Below are positions 17,307-26,293 of a stretch of DNA of 64,000 nucleotides, piece by piece. Source of the DNA: Solidesulfovibrio magneticus RS-1 (GTDB taxonomy: Bacteria; Desulfobacterota; Desulfovibrionia; Desulfovibrionales; Desulfovibrionaceae); NCBI RefSeq assembly GCF_000010665.1, contig NC_012796.1, positions 3,811,501 through 3,875,500 on the forward strand, in the 5' to 3' direction. The position numbers and the translations under genes are program-made. Position 1 is the stretch's first letter; the number at the start of each line of letters is the position of its first letter. The notes beneath the pieces were generated by a model. The model saw nothing but the letters and a program-made list of their open reading frames with translations. It was not told the DNA's origin and did not search any database.

Positions 17307-18695
17307 ATGACAAGCCGTTTCCTGCCGGCCGCCCTGGCCGTGCTGCTCGGGGCCGGGCCGGTCCTGGCCGCCGAGGCCCCCACCGTCCAAAAATATCTGG
17401 TCGAAGCGCCCGCTTCCGCCAACGTGCCCGCGCCGACCGCCCTGGCTGCCGCCTTTCCGGCCGGCTTTCCCCTGGGCCTGGGTTCGGGCGTGGCCTATGC
17501 CGGTCGCGACGCCGACGGAGCCGTGCTGCTGTGGGCCGTTGGCGACCGTGGACCCAACGCCGACGCCCCGAACTACCGCGCCGCCCCGGACGCCAAGGCC
17601 GGGCCGGCCAAGTTCTTCCCGGCCCCGGACTACGCGCCGTCCATCGCCAAGCTGCGTCTGAAGGGAGACGCCGTGGAAGTGCTCGAAGTCAAGCCCTTGC
17701 GCACGGCCGAGGGCAAGCTCTTGTCCGGCCGGCCCATCCCGGCCGGGACCACCGGCTCCACCGGCGAGACCGGCCTTGGCCCCGATCTGGCCGTCATCTC
17801 CATGGATGTCGACGGCGTCGATCCCGAGGGCATCGCCGTGGACCCCACCGACGGCAACCTGTGGCTGTGCGACGAGTACGGCCCGTTTTTGCTCAAGGTG
17901 GAAGCGGCCACGGGCAAGGTCCTCAAGAAGTTCGCCCCGGGCCAGGGGTTGCCCGAAATTCTGGCCAAGCGCCAGCCCAACCGGGGCTTCGAGGGACTGG
18001 CCGTTATGCCCGACGGCAAGGTCATCGCCGCCGTGCAGTCGATCCTCGACGTCGACGGCAAGGTCAAGGCCTCCAAGGCCCCGTTCATCCGGCTGGTGGA
18101 GCTTGATCCGACAACCGGGACCACCCGCATGTTTGCTTATCCCCACGACCTGGCCGTCTATAAGAAAAGCGCCGACGCCAAGCTCGGCGACCTGACCGCC
18201 GCCGGCCCCGGCCTTCTCGTCACCGTGGAGCAGGCCAAGGGCGCGGACAAGGTCATGCGCAACACCGTGTATGTCGTGGATCTCTCTAAGGCCACGGACC
18301 TGGCCGGCAAGACCGCCCCGGACGGCTCGGCCCTGGAAACCGTGGCCGATCTGGCCGCCCTGGAGGGGCTTGGCGTCGTGCCGGCGGCCAAGAAGCGGCT
18401 TTTCGATCTGCGCGAACTGGGCTGGAAAGCGGAAAAGGCCGAAGGCCTCGCCCTGCTCCCGGACGGCAAGACCCTGGTCGTGGCCTCGGACAACGATTTC
18501 GGCCTGGCCGGCAAGGTCGAGAAGCCGGCCGCCGACAAGGACGGCAAGCCCGCCGCCGATCCCACCGACTACGAGATCGGCCCGGACGGCAAGGCCAGCT
18601 ACGAGGGCAAACCGGCAGACACGACCTTTGCCATTGTGCCCTCGGGCGAAAAGACCGAATTGTGGCTGGTGACCCTGCCCGAAGCCGTGCAGTAG
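17307..18695 (+). CDS. Periplasmic phytase-like/esterase-like protein
   Basis: A 462-residue exported protein with an AAGGAG ribosome binding site. The first 22 residues are a signal peptide (MTSRFLPAALAVLLGAGPVLAAEA). The mature part matches the 'esterase-like activity of phytase' family: GLGSGVAYAGRDADG, WAVGDRGPNAD, DPEGIAVDPTDGNLWLCDEY, and GFEGLAVMPDG. These are repeated beta-propeller blades with acidic loops. Family members are calcium-dependent phosphoester or ester hydrolases, though few are tested. A Lys-rich C-terminal third carries further blades (AEGLALLPDGKTLVVASDND). The substrate is unknown. Confidence 0.82.
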   Translation: MTSRFLPAALAVLLGAGPVLAAEAPTVQKYLVEAPASANVPAPTALAAAFPAGFPLGLGSGVAYAGRDADGAVLLWAVGDRGPNADAPNYRAAPDAKAGPAKFFPAPDYAPSIAKLRLKGDAVEVLEVKPLRTAEGKLLSGRPIPAGTTGSTGETGLGPDLAVISMDVDGVDPEGIAVDPTDGNLWLCDEYGPFLLKVEAATGKVLKKFAPGQGLPEILAKRQPNRGFEGLAVMPDGKVIAAVQSILDVDGKVKASKAPFIRLVELDPTTGTTRMFAYPHDLAVYKKSADAKLGDLTAAGPGLLVTVEQAKGADKVMRNTVYVVDLSKATDLAGKTAPDGSALETVADLAALEGLGVVPAAKKRLFDLRELGWKAEKAEGLALLPDGKTLVVASDNDFGLAGKVEKPAADKDGKPAADPTDYEIGPDGKASYEGKPADTTFAIVPSGEKTELWLVTLPEAVQ

Positions 18696-18717
18696 CGTTT
18701 CCGTCCGACGCCAATGA

Positions 18718-18756
18718 AAGGCGCGGCCGGGGCTTCCGGTCGCGCCTTGTTTGTTG
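18718..18756 (+). terminator. Rho-independent terminator after the phytase-like gene
   Basis: Thirteen paired bases (arms 18718-18730 and 18736-18748, one G-T pair) around a GGCTT loop, followed by GTTTGTTG. It starts 22 bp after the stop codon. Confidence 0.75.
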
Positions 18757-18838
18757 CGGCGTTTGTTACGGCGTTTGCGGCGGCCGACGCCGTGGCCAAA
18801 GCCCGCCGCCTCCAGCGTGGCGGTCTGGCGACAGGCCC

Positions 18839-18934
18839 GTGTCGCGCCCACGAAAAGCGCCAACGGCGTTTCGCAGGCAACAAACTAAAACCATTGATTT
18901 TTTAAAAAATACTATCGTATATTTTAAGGTCCGC
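18839..18934 (+). repeat. Dispersed AT-core intergenic repeat, copy 1
   Basis: Starts GTGTCGCGCCCACGAAAAGCG, continues with CAACAAACTAAAACCATTG and ends in an AT-rich near-palindrome AAAAAATACTATCGTAT followed by TTTTAAGG. Nearly the same order of blocks occurs at 24825-24903 and, reversed, at 58560-58657. It lies between convergent genes. Confidence 0.8.
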
Positions 18935-18968
18935 GCCGGCCCGGGCCATCGCCCGGGCCGGCGCGGAC
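18929..18968 (-). terminator. Strong GC hairpin after the ABM monooxygenase gene
   Basis: Arms 18929-18946 and 18951-18968 are perfect 18-base complements (GTCCGCGCC... with ...GGCGCGGAC) around a 4-base loop. It lies 4 bp beyond the stop of the minus-strand gene and is followed on that strand by CCTTAAAATATAC. A terminator is likely, although the T run is interrupted. Confidence 0.6.
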
Positions 18969-18972
18969 GGGC

Positions 18973-19278
18973 TTACAGCCCCGGGGCCTCGGCGTAGAGC
19001 TTGACGGACATGGGTTCGGCCAGCAGCTCCGGGGCGGTGGCCTTGAAGCCGTTTAAGTGCGGCGTGTCCAGGTGGGCGGCCAGGAGTTCCCGGCTTTCCC
19101 AGGCCTCGACCAGCACGAAGCTGCCGGGGCTTTCCACGGACTCGAAAAGGTCGTAGGCGATATAGCCGGGATCTTTTTGGGTGGGCGCGACCAGGGCGGT
19201 CAGGCCGGCTTTGAGGGCGGCCTCCTTGCCGGGTTTGGCCTTGAAGCGGGCGACGACGTGAACGACGGGTTCGGCCAT
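18973..19278 (-). CDS. Antibiotic-biosynthesis-monooxygenase (ABM/YgiN-like) domain protein
   Basis: A 101-residue single-domain protein with an AAGGAG motif before the ATG at 19278. The pattern VVHVVARFKAKPGKEAALKA, then GYIAYDLFES, then FVLVEAWESRELLAAHLDTPH is typical of dimeric ABM-fold ferredoxin-like proteins. These include the quinol monooxygenase YgiN and heme-degrading relatives. The C-terminal Tyr and hydrophobic tail are retained. Activity and substrate cannot be assigned. The gene is divergent from tetR, 184 bp apart, so the repressor may also control it. Confidence 0.82.
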   Translation of the reverse strand: MAEPVVHVVARFKAKPGKEAALKAGLTALVAPTQKDPGYIAYDLFESVESPGSFVLVEAWESRELLAAHLDTPHLNGFKATAPELLAEPMSVKLYAEAPGL

Positions 19279-19399
19279 GGGATGCTCCTTCTTGGATGAC
19301 GATGCTTCCGGGCTAGGCGCTTTGGAGGGCGGGGTCAACCGCTGCAACGAGCCTTGCCGTGTCAAAACCGAAAGCCTCCCCCGGCGCCGCGCGAAAGTA

Positions 19400-19428
19400 T
19401 TGACCCTTGCCCGGAAGGCCCGTATCTC
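19400..19428 (+). promoter_or_regulatory. Candidate sigma-70 promoter for the tetR-RND operon
   Basis: TTGACC at 19400-19405 and TATCTC at 19423-19428 are separated by exactly 17 bp. They lie 34 bp upstream of the tetR start. No TetR-type palindrome was confidently located. Confidence 0.4.
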
Positions 19429-19462
19429 CAAGGTGAACACATGCTTGACGTAAGGCGGCCAG

Positions 19463-20143
19463 ATGACCAGCAGCGGTCGTGAGGACGAAACCCGGGCGCG
19501 GCTTTTGGACGCGGCCGGAGAGATATTTTCCTGCAAGGGATTTCACGCCGCAACCGTGCGCGAGATCACCAAGACGGCGCGCGCCAACGTCGCCGCCATC
19601 CACTACCATTTCGGCAGCAAGGACCGCCTGTATCTGGCCGTGCTGGAACATGCCCACGCCGAAGCCATGCGCCTTTATCCGCCGGAGCTGGGGTTGCCGC
19701 CCGACGCCTCGCCCGAGACGCGTCTTTTCGCCTATGTGCGCGCCCTGCTTTTGCGGCTCACCGAAAAAAACCGCCACGCCTGGCTGTCTCGCCTCATGGC
19801 CCGGGAGATGGCCGACCCCACGCCCCAGCTCGCCGGGGTGGTGGAACGCTGCCTGGCCCCGGCCAACGCCGTGCTGCGCGCCATCGTGGCCGACCTCCTC
19901 GGCCCCGGGGCCGAGGCTGTGGATGTGGCCCGCTGCGCCCAGAGCGTGGTCGGCCAGTGCCGCCACTTCGTCATCGACCGGCCGGTGATCGCCAGACTCT
20001 ACCCCGAAACCGAAACCGGACTGGGCGGACTCGACGCCCTGGCCGCCCATGTGGCCCGTTTTTCCCTGGCCGCCCTGCGCGGCTACCAAACCAGCGACTT
20101 TGCCCCGCCGCAACTGGAACCCCACTCAGGAGACGTGCTTTGA
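19463..20143 (+). CDS. TetR-family repressor of the efflux operon
   Basis: A 226-residue regulator. The N-terminal TetR helix-turn-helix is clear (TRARLLDAAGEIFSCKGFHA, then VREITKTARANVAAIHYHFGSKDRLYLAV). The ligand-binding part has the CecR/YbiH-like length and the MAREMADPTPQL motif seen in that group. It is the first gene of a three-gene operon. Its last codons overlap the next gene's TTG start, so the regulator and pump are translated together. In CecR-type systems the regulator senses toxic small molecules and represses adjacent exporters; autoregulation is the natural inference here. Confidence 0.9.
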   Translation: MTSSGREDETRARLLDAAGEIFSCKGFHAATVREITKTARANVAAIHYHFGSKDRLYLAVLEHAHAEAMRLYPPELGLPPDASPETRLFAYVRALLLRLTEKNRHAWLSRLMAREMADPTPQLAGVVERCLAPANAVLRAIVADLLGPGAEAVDVARCAQSVVGQCRHFVIDRPVIARLYPETETGLGGLDALAAHVARFSLAALRGYQTSDFAPPQLEPHSGDVL

Positions 20144-21369
20144 ACCTCCCGCTTTTTCGCTGCGCCGCCTACGCGGCGCTTTTGCTTTGCGTCTGGTCGT
20201 GCAGCGGCTCGGAACAAAAAGCCAGCCGCGAAGCCCGGCCCGCCCCGGTCGAGGCCGTGGCGGCCAAGGCCGCCGACGTGCCGGTCACGGTCAAGGCCGT
20301 GGGCAACGTCGAACCCATGGCCACCGTGGCCGTCAAACCGCAGGTGGCCGGGGCCATCGTGGCCCAGCTGGTCCAGGACGGAGCCAGGGTGCGCAAGGGC
20401 GACGTGCTCTTTCGCATCGATCCCCGCCCTTTTGAGCTGTCCATCCGGGAATCCCAGGCCAAGCTCGAACGCGACAAGGCGCTGCTTTTCAAGGCCGAGG
20501 AAGACCTCAAGCGCTACACCACGCTCAAGACCAAGGACGTGGTGGCCCAGGGCCAGTACGACGAGACCTTTGCTCAGGCCAAGACCCTGGAAGGCACGAT
20601 AAAACTCAACCAGGCCACCCTGGACCGGGCCAAGCTCGACCTCGAATACGCCGAGGTGCGCGCCCCCATCGCCGGCCGGGTCGGCTCGGTGCTTCTCACC
20701 ACCGGCAACGTGGTCAAGGCCAACGAGGCCACGGCCTGCGTCATCAATCAGATAAGCCCCATCTACATCGCCTTCTCCGTGCCCGAACGCTATCTGCCCG
20801 CCATCATGGCCAGGATGAAGCAGGGCGGCCTGGAAATCGCCGCCGCCCCGCCCGGCGTGTCCGATGCCGGGGCCGTCACGGCCCCCATTGTGTCCGTGGA
20901 CAACGCCGTGGACGTCAAGACCGGCACCATACGCCTCAAGGCCGAAGCGCCCAACGCCGACCACAGCCTGTGGCCCGGCCAGTTCCTGCGCGTGGGGCTG
21001 ACCATCGAAACCCGCCAAAACGCCGTGGTCATCCCCACCCGGGCGGTCATGGACGGCGTGTCCGGGCCGTATGTCTACGTGGTGGCCGACGGCAAGGCCG
21101 AGGCCCGAAAGATCGTTCCCGGCCCCATCGTGGACGACGAGACCGTCATCGACAAGGGGCTGGCCCCGGGCGAAATGGTGGTCACCGACGGCCAAGTGCG
21201 CCTTGCCCCCGGAGCCCGGGCGGAAATCAAGACGCCGGCCGCGCCCGGGGGCAAGGGCGAGGCCAAACCGGCCGAGGCCAAGCCGGTCGACGGCCAGCCC
21301 GACGGCCCCAAACCGGCCGAGGCCAAGCCCACCGGCGCCAAGCCGGCCGGCGACGGAGCCAAGTCGTGA
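20140..21369 (+). CDS. RND efflux periplasmic adaptor (membrane fusion protein), lipoprotein
   Basis: A 409-residue adaptor linking an RND pump to an outer-membrane channel. The start is a TTG at 20140 overlapping the tetR stop, supported by AGGAGA at 20128-20133. A signal with a Cys (LLCVWSCSGSEQ) suggests lipid anchoring. Then come the barrel-sandwich hybrid (PQVAGAIVAQLVQDGARVRK), an alpha-hairpin coiled coil (about residues 95-160), the second lipoyl half (VRAPIAGRVG) and a beta-barrel domain (WPGQFLRVGLTIETR). The final 45 residues are a low-complexity KPAEAKP tail, unusual for AcrA-like proteins. It overlaps the pump gene by 4 bp. Confidence 0.92.
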   Translation: MNLPLFRCAAYAALLLCVWSCSGSEQKASREARPAPVEAVAAKAADVPVTVKAVGNVEPMATVAVKPQVAGAIVAQLVQDGARVRKGDVLFRIDPRPFELSIRESQAKLERDKALLFKAEEDLKRYTTLKTKDVVAQGQYDETFAQAKTLEGTIKLNQATLDRAKLDLEYAEVRAPIAGRVGSVLLTTGNVVKANEATACVINQISPIYIAFSVPERYLPAIMARMKQGGLEIAAAPPGVSDAGAVTAPIVSVDNAVDVKTGTIRLKAEAPNADHSLWPGQFLRVGLTIETRQNAVVIPTRAVMDGVSGPYVYVVADGKAEARKIVPGPIVDDETVIDKGLAPGEMVVTDGQVRLAPGARAEIKTPAAPGGKGEAKPAEAKPVDGQPDGPKPAEAKPTGAKPAGDGAKS

Positions 21370-24300
21370 ATCCGGCCGCCATTTTCATCACCCGACCGGT
21401 CATGACCACCCTGGTCATGATCGCCATCCTCATCTTCGGCGTCATGGCCTATACGCGCCTGCCCGTGTCAGACCTGCCAAACGTCGATTTCCCCACCATC
21501 GAGGTGCGGGTGTCGCTGCCCGGGGCCAGCCCCGAGACCATGGCCGCCGCCGTGGCCAACCCCCTGGAAAAGCAGTTCTCCACCATCGCGGGCCTGGATT
21601 CCATGACCTCGGTCAACACCGTGGGCTCCACCCGCGTCACCTTGCAGTTTGCCCTCAACCGCAGCATCGACGCCGCCGCCCTGGACGTGCAGTCGGCCAT
21701 GACCACCGCTGGCAAGGACCTGCCCGACGACCTGCCCTCGCCGCCGTCGTTTCGCAAGGTCAACCCGGCCGACATGCCCGTCCTGTATCTGGCCATCTCC
21801 TCCGACGTCATGCGTCCCTCCGACGTCAACGAGTACGCCGAGAACATGATGGCCCAGCGCATCTCCATGGTGCCCGGCGTGGCCCAGGTGTCGGTGTACG
21901 GCTCAAAAAAATACGCCGTGCGCATCCAGCTCGATCCCGAGGCCATGGCCTCCAAGGGCATCGGCGTGGACGAGGCGTCGGAAGCGGTCAAGCGCGGCAA
22001 CGTCAATCTGCCCGTGGGCACGGTTTCGGGACCGTCCCGGGAATACACCGTGCGCTCCAGCGGCAAGCTCATGGATGCTGCCGCCTACCGGCCGCTGATC
22101 GTGGCCTGGAGAAACGGCTCGCCGGTGCGCCTGTCGGAAATCGCCACGGTCTCCGACTCCGTGGAAGAGACCCGGCGGCTCAACTGGTTCTCCGGCACGC
22201 CGGGCATGGTCCTGGCCGTGCAGCGCCAGCCCGGGGCCAACTCCGTGGAAGTGGTGGACGCCGTCAAAAAGCTGTTGCCCCACTTCCAGTCCCAACTGCC
22301 GGCTTCGGTGGGCCTCAAGATCCTCTACGACCGTTCCGTCTCCATCCGCGAATCCGTGGCCGACGTGAAGTTCACCCTGGTCCTCACCGTGGCCCTGGTC
22401 ATCATGGTGATCTTTCTGTTTTTGCGAAACATCCCGGCCACCATCATCCCGAGCCTGGCCCTGCCCATGTCCGTGGTCGGGGCCTTTGCCGTCATGTACC
22501 AGCTGGGCTTTAGCCTGGACAACATTTCGCTTATGGCGCTCACGCTTTCGGTGGGCTTTGTCGTCGACGACGCCATCGTCATGCTCGAAAACATCGTGCG
22601 CCACATGGAAATGGGCAAATCGCCCTTTGCCGCCGCCATGGAAGGGTCCAAGGAGATCAGCTTCACCATCGTCTCCATGACCATTTCCCTGGCCGCCGTG
22701 TTTCTGCCGGTCTTTTTCATGGGCGGCGTGGTCGGGCGGCTGTTTCACGAATTCGCCGTCACCATCATGACCGCCATCCTCATCTCCGGCTTCGTGTCCA
22801 TTTCGCTGACCCCCATGCTGTGCAACCTCGTGCTGAAGCCCCATGTGGCCCAGCGCCACGGCCGGGTCTACAACGCCATCGAGCGCGCCTTCGACGGCCT
22901 GCGCGACGGCTACGACGCCTCCCTGCGCTTCGTGCTCAAACACCACGCCGCCACCATGATCTTCTCCCTGGCGCTTTTGGGCGTCACGGTCTGGCTGTTC
23001 GGGGCCATCCCCAAGGGCTTTTTGCCCAGCGAGGACACCGGCCAGCTGTCGGTGACCACCGAGGCCGAGGAAGGCGTGTCCTTCGCCGTCATGGTGGAAC
23101 GCCAAAAGCGCTTGAACGACATCGCCAAAAACGACCCGGACGTGGCCAACTTCATGTCCGTGGTGGGCGGCGGCGGCCCCAACAACACCTCCAACAACGG
23201 CCGGCTCATGCTGTCGCTTAAACCCCTGGAGGAACGCCAGCACAGCGCCGACGAAGTGCTCCAGCGCCTGCGCGCCGAGTTCGCCAAGGTCCCGGGGTTG
23301 CGTTCCTACCTGCAAAATCCGCCGGCCATCCGCATCGGCGGCCGGGCCTCCAAGGGCCAGTACCAGTTCACTCTGCAAGCCACGAGCACGGATGAACTTT
23401 TTGCCGCAGCCACGGCTTTCGAGGATAAACTGCGCCACCTGTCCGGCATCCAGGACGTCACCAGCGACCTGCAGATCAAAAATCCCGAGCTGCGCATCGA
23501 CATCGACCGCGACAAGGCTTCGGCCCTGGGCATCTCGGCCTACCAGATCGAAACCGCCCTGGCCACGTCCTACGGCAACAAGCAGATCTCGACCATCTAC
23601 GCGCCAAACGACACCTATCAGGTCGTCATGGAACTGGCCCCGAACTATCAGGCCAACCCCGAAGCCCTGTCCATGCTCTACGTGCGCTCAAGCGACGGCC
23701 AGCTCGTGCCCCTGGACACGCTTATCACCCGGGCCGTGGCTGTTGGCCCCTTGTCCATCAACCACCAGGGCCAGTCCCCGGCCGTGACCATCTCGTTTAA
23801 CCTGCGCCCGGGCACGTCCCTGGGTTCGGTGGTGGACGCCATCGAGGACCTGGCCCGGCGCGAGCTGCCGGGGTCGATCTTCACAAGCTTCCAGGGCGAG
23901 GCCCAGGCCTTCCAGAGTTCGCTGACCGGGCTGTCCGTGCTGCTGGGCATGGCCGTGCTGGTCATCTACATCGTGCTGGGCATCCTTTATGAAAGCTTCA
24001 TCCATCCCCTGACCATCCTCTCGGGCCTGCCCTCGGCCGGCGTCGGAGCCTTGGCCACGCTCATGCTCTTTGGCCTGGACCTCAACATCTACGGCTTTGT
24101 CGGCATCATCATGCTCATTGGCATCGTCAAGAAAAACGCCATCATGATGATCGACTTTGCCCTGGAGGCCCAGCGCGGCCAGGGCATGGCCGCCCGGGAG
24201 GCCATCTACGAAGGGGCTCTGGTGCGGTTTCGGCCCATCATGATGACCACCATGGCGGCGCTCATGGGCACCTTGCCCATTGCCCTGGGCATCGGAGCCG

Positions 24301-24479
24301 GGGCCGAGGCCCGCCGTCCCCTGGGCCTGTGCGTGGTCGGCGGGTTGATGGTGTCGCAGCTGCTCACGCTCTATTTCACGCCGGTCTATTACATCTATCT
24401 CGACGCCTTCCAGGAGTGGCTCAAACGGCGTATGGGCGGTCGCCGCCCGGCAAAGACGGCCCCGGCCGCCGCTTCCTGA
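21366..24479 (+). CDS. RND multidrug efflux pump, inner-membrane subunit (HAE1 type)
   Basis: A 1037-residue AcrB/MdtB-like proton antiporter, the usual full length. The GTG at 21366 overlaps the adaptor stop. The protein shows the first helix (MTTLVMIAILIFGVMAYTRLPVSDLP), a first periplasmic loop, the helix-4 proton relay motif GFVVDDAIVMLENIVRHME with paired Asp, a second periplasmic loop, and the repeated helix bundle after residue 860. Substrates are probably hydrophobic drugs, bile-like compounds or dyes by family. No outer-membrane TolC gene follows, so the pump must use a channel encoded elsewhere. Confidence 0.95.
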   Translation: MNPAAIFITRPVMTTLVMIAILIFGVMAYTRLPVSDLPNVDFPTIEVRVSLPGASPETMAAAVANPLEKQFSTIAGLDSMTSVNTVGSTRVTLQFALNRSIDAAALDVQSAMTTAGKDLPDDLPSPPSFRKVNPADMPVLYLAISSDVMRPSDVNEYAENMMAQRISMVPGVAQVSVYGSKKYAVRIQLDPEAMASKGIGVDEASEAVKRGNVNLPVGTVSGPSREYTVRSSGKLMDAAAYRPLIVAWRNGSPVRLSEIATVSDSVEETRRLNWFSGTPGMVLAVQRQPGANSVEVVDAVKKLLPHFQSQLPASVGLKILYDRSVSIRESVADVKFTLVLTVALVIMVIFLFLRNIPATIIPSLALPMSVVGAFAVMYQLGFSLDNISLMALTLSVGFVVDDAIVMLENIVRHMEMGKSPFAAAMEGSKEISFTIVSMTISLAAVFLPVFFMGGVVGRLFHEFAVTIMTAILISGFVSISLTPMLCNLVLKPHVAQRHGRVYNAIERAFDGLRDGYDASLRFVLKHHAATMIFSLALLGVTVWLFGAIPKGFLPSEDTGQLSVTTEAEEGVSFAVMVERQKRLNDIAKNDPDVANFMSVVGGGGPNNTSNNGRLMLSLKPLEERQHSADEVLQRLRAEFAKVPGLRSYLQNPPAIRIGGRASKGQYQFTLQATSTDELFAAATAFEDKLRHLSGIQDVTSDLQIKNPELRIDIDRDKASALGISAYQIETALATSYGNKQISTIYAPNDTYQVVMELAPNYQANPEALSMLYVRSSDGQLVPLDTLITRAVAVGPLSINHQGQSPAVTISFNLRPGTSLGSVVDAIEDLARRELPGSIFTSFQGEAQAFQSSLTGLSVLLGMAVLVIYIVLGILYESFIHPLTILSGLPSAGVGALATLMLFGLDLNIYGFVGIIMLIGIVKKNAIMMIDFALEAQRGQGMAAREAIYEGALVRFRPIMMTTMAALMGTLPIALGIGAGAEARRPLGLCVVGGLMVSQLLTLYFTPVYYIYLDAFQEWLKRRMGGRRPAKTAPAAAS

Positions 24480-24824
24480 CCCTTCGCCAGGGCGCGTCGC
24501 CGCCTGCTTGCCGTCGGCTTGCCACGGCGGCGCGCCTTGGGTCCTGTCCAAGCGCCCTTCGAGTCCTGTCCACGCGGTCGTGGGCGCGGGGCGGCATGCG
24601 TCCGCGGCATCTCCCGCCAACGTCCTCTCCATGCTTTGGCGGGGTCCGGCAATTGACCTGAACCGAGCCCGCCCTGCCCCCTGTGTCCACGCGTCCGTGA
24701 GGTCCGGCCGCCGTCCAGGCGAGGCCGGCGTCTCGGACCGCGCATTGAGGCCTTAGCCCTTGCCCAAGCCCCCCCGGGCTGGTATCCGGTGGGCACGGTC
24801 GTCCTCCCCCGGGCCAAGCCCCTC
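24480..24824. other. Gene-free stretch after the RND operon
   Basis: About 345 bp with no supported gene. It contains two similar short blocks (GTCCTGTCCAAGCG and GTCCTGTCCACGCG) but no strong terminator. Minus-strand open frames here are Arg/Gly-rich shadows without ribosome binding sites. Confidence 0.45.
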
Positions 24825-24903
24825 GTGTCGCGTCCACGAAACGCGCACAGGGAACAAAACCAGCAGTTTTCCTATAAAATCCTCTCGTATTTTAAAGGGA
24901 CGC
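24825..24903 (+). repeat. Dispersed AT-core intergenic repeat, copy 2 (degenerate)
   Basis: Begins GTGTCGCGTCCACGAAACGCG, continues AACAAAACCAGCAG and ends CTCTCGTATTTTAAAGGGACGC. It keeps the block order of copies 1 and 3 with a short internal deletion. It lies about 120 bp upstream of an HDOD gene. Confidence 0.7.
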
Positions 24904-25021
24904 TGCACGAGGACTGCCGCCGACAGATGGCGCGTCTTTGCAACCACGGTCGGTTTGTTGGAGACGTGACCATTCCGGTCGCCCCGTTCGCCAGCCTGCG
25001 GCCATGCCGCATGAAACATCT

Positions 25022-26158
25022 ATGCAATGGGAATATGCGCTCCTGGCCGCCGCTTGCTTGGCGGCAGGGGCGGCTTTGCTGCTGCCGCGCCTGCGGCGCG
25101 GCAGCGCGTCTTGTCCCAGGACCGAGACCGCCTCGCGCCGGGCTGACGCGCCCTCCTTGGCCGCCAACGCCGGGCGGGCGGACCCGACAGGTCCGACCGC
25201 CCGGTCCGAGGCCACGACCGAGCACATGCTGGAGCGCCTGGCTTTCGGATTGGAGCGCCTCTTCGCCGAGCCTATGCCCCTGCCGCCAGAGTGCGCCGAC
25301 ATCTTCATCAAGCCGCGCCCCAGCCCTCCGGCCGTCGCCGCCGCCGCCAAGCGCCTGGGCAGGCTGGCCGCCGGCAGCGGCCTGCTGGCCCGCCTGGGCG
25401 CCCCGGCCACGCCTCTTGGCGTGGTGGCCTCCCTGGTCTCGGCCGATCCGATCCTGGCCGGTCAGGTGCTCACCATCGCCAACAGCCCGCTTTTTGGCCT
25501 GCGCGGCCAACTGGCCGACGTGGAAAAAGCCGTGGCCGTCATCGGTCTGGCCAACTTGAAGGCGCTGGTGTTTTCCGAGCTTCTGGAACAGGGCGGCAGC
25601 CAAGCCGGGCTGTCCCGGGCAGCAAGGCAGAGGCTTGTGACCCACATGGCCCGCACGGCCGTGCTGGCCCGGCGCATCGCCCCGGCCCTGCCCGGCCTTG
25701 ATCCGGCCATGGCCTACACTGCCGGGCTGCTCCACGACGTGGGCAAGCTGGCCCTGCCGGCCGGTGCGGCCGAGACGCGCAGCCGGCCGCCCCAGGAAGA
25801 GGTCGCGTGTTGGGGCGACCACCACGGCGCGGCCGGCTGGGCCGTGTGCCAACGCTTCGAGCTGCCGGCGGCCGTGGGTCAGGCCGTGCGCCTGCACCAC
25901 GGGCCGGGCTGGGTCGAACTGGAAGACGGGGGGGCCGGGCTGGCCGAAGCCCGGTTGGCCGTGGCCGTGGCCCTGGCCGAAGGATTGGCCCTGGCTCTGG
26001 AGGAGGACGAAACGGCGACCATCGTGCCGCTGCGGCATTCCTACCGGTTTCTCATCCGCGACGCCGTGCTGGCCGACGTCCTGGCCGATCCGGGACTGAC
26101 CGCCGAGATGGGCCGGGCCATGGCCCTGGTGCGGCTGGCCGGCGGCGAGGCGGCCTAG
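25022..26158 (+). CDS. Membrane-anchored HDOD-domain protein
   Basis: A protein of about 378 residues beginning with a hydrophobic helix (MQWEYALLAAACLAAGAALLLP), a likely N-terminal membrane anchor. A variable linker to residue about 100 leads to an HDOD domain (LGAPATPLGVVASLVSADP, GQVLTIANSPLFGLRGQLAD). It retains TAGLLHDVGKLALP, so the HD pair is present. Such proteins usually act as signalling scaffolds. The start is uncertain: 25004 is an in-frame alternative, and neither has a good ribosome binding site. It faces a histidine kinase gene 3' to 3'. Confidence 0.8.
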   Translation: MQWEYALLAAACLAAGAALLLPRLRRGSASCPRTETASRRADAPSLAANAGRADPTGPTARSEATTEHMLERLAFGLERLFAEPMPLPPECADIFIKPRPSPPAVAAAAKRLGRLAAGSGLLARLGAPATPLGVVASLVSADPILAGQVLTIANSPLFGLRGQLADVEKAVAVIGLANLKALVFSELLEQGGSQAGLSRAARQRLVTHMARTAVLARRIAPALPGLDPAMAYTAGLLHDVGKLALPAGAAETRSRPPQEEVACWGDHHGAAGWAVCQRFELPAAVGQAVRLHHGPGWVELEDGGAGLAEARLAVAVALAEGLALALEEDETATIVPLRHSYRFLIRDAVLADVLADPGLTAEMGRAMALVRLAGGEAA

Positions 26159-26293
26159 GGCCGCGACCCTGCCGCGATACGCCGTTTGTTGGGGGAGGCC
26201 GCAAGGCCGCGTCCCTCGCGAAAAACGCCCGGCCGCGCCGACGCCCGGTCCCGGCCGACATCTTGGGAACGGTCGGCTCGCCTCGCGGCAGGC

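Noticed and set aside
24395-24837. Minus-strand frames after the RND operon
   Set aside because: Extremely Arg/Gly-rich translations, no ribosome binding site, and overlap with the end of the pump gene.
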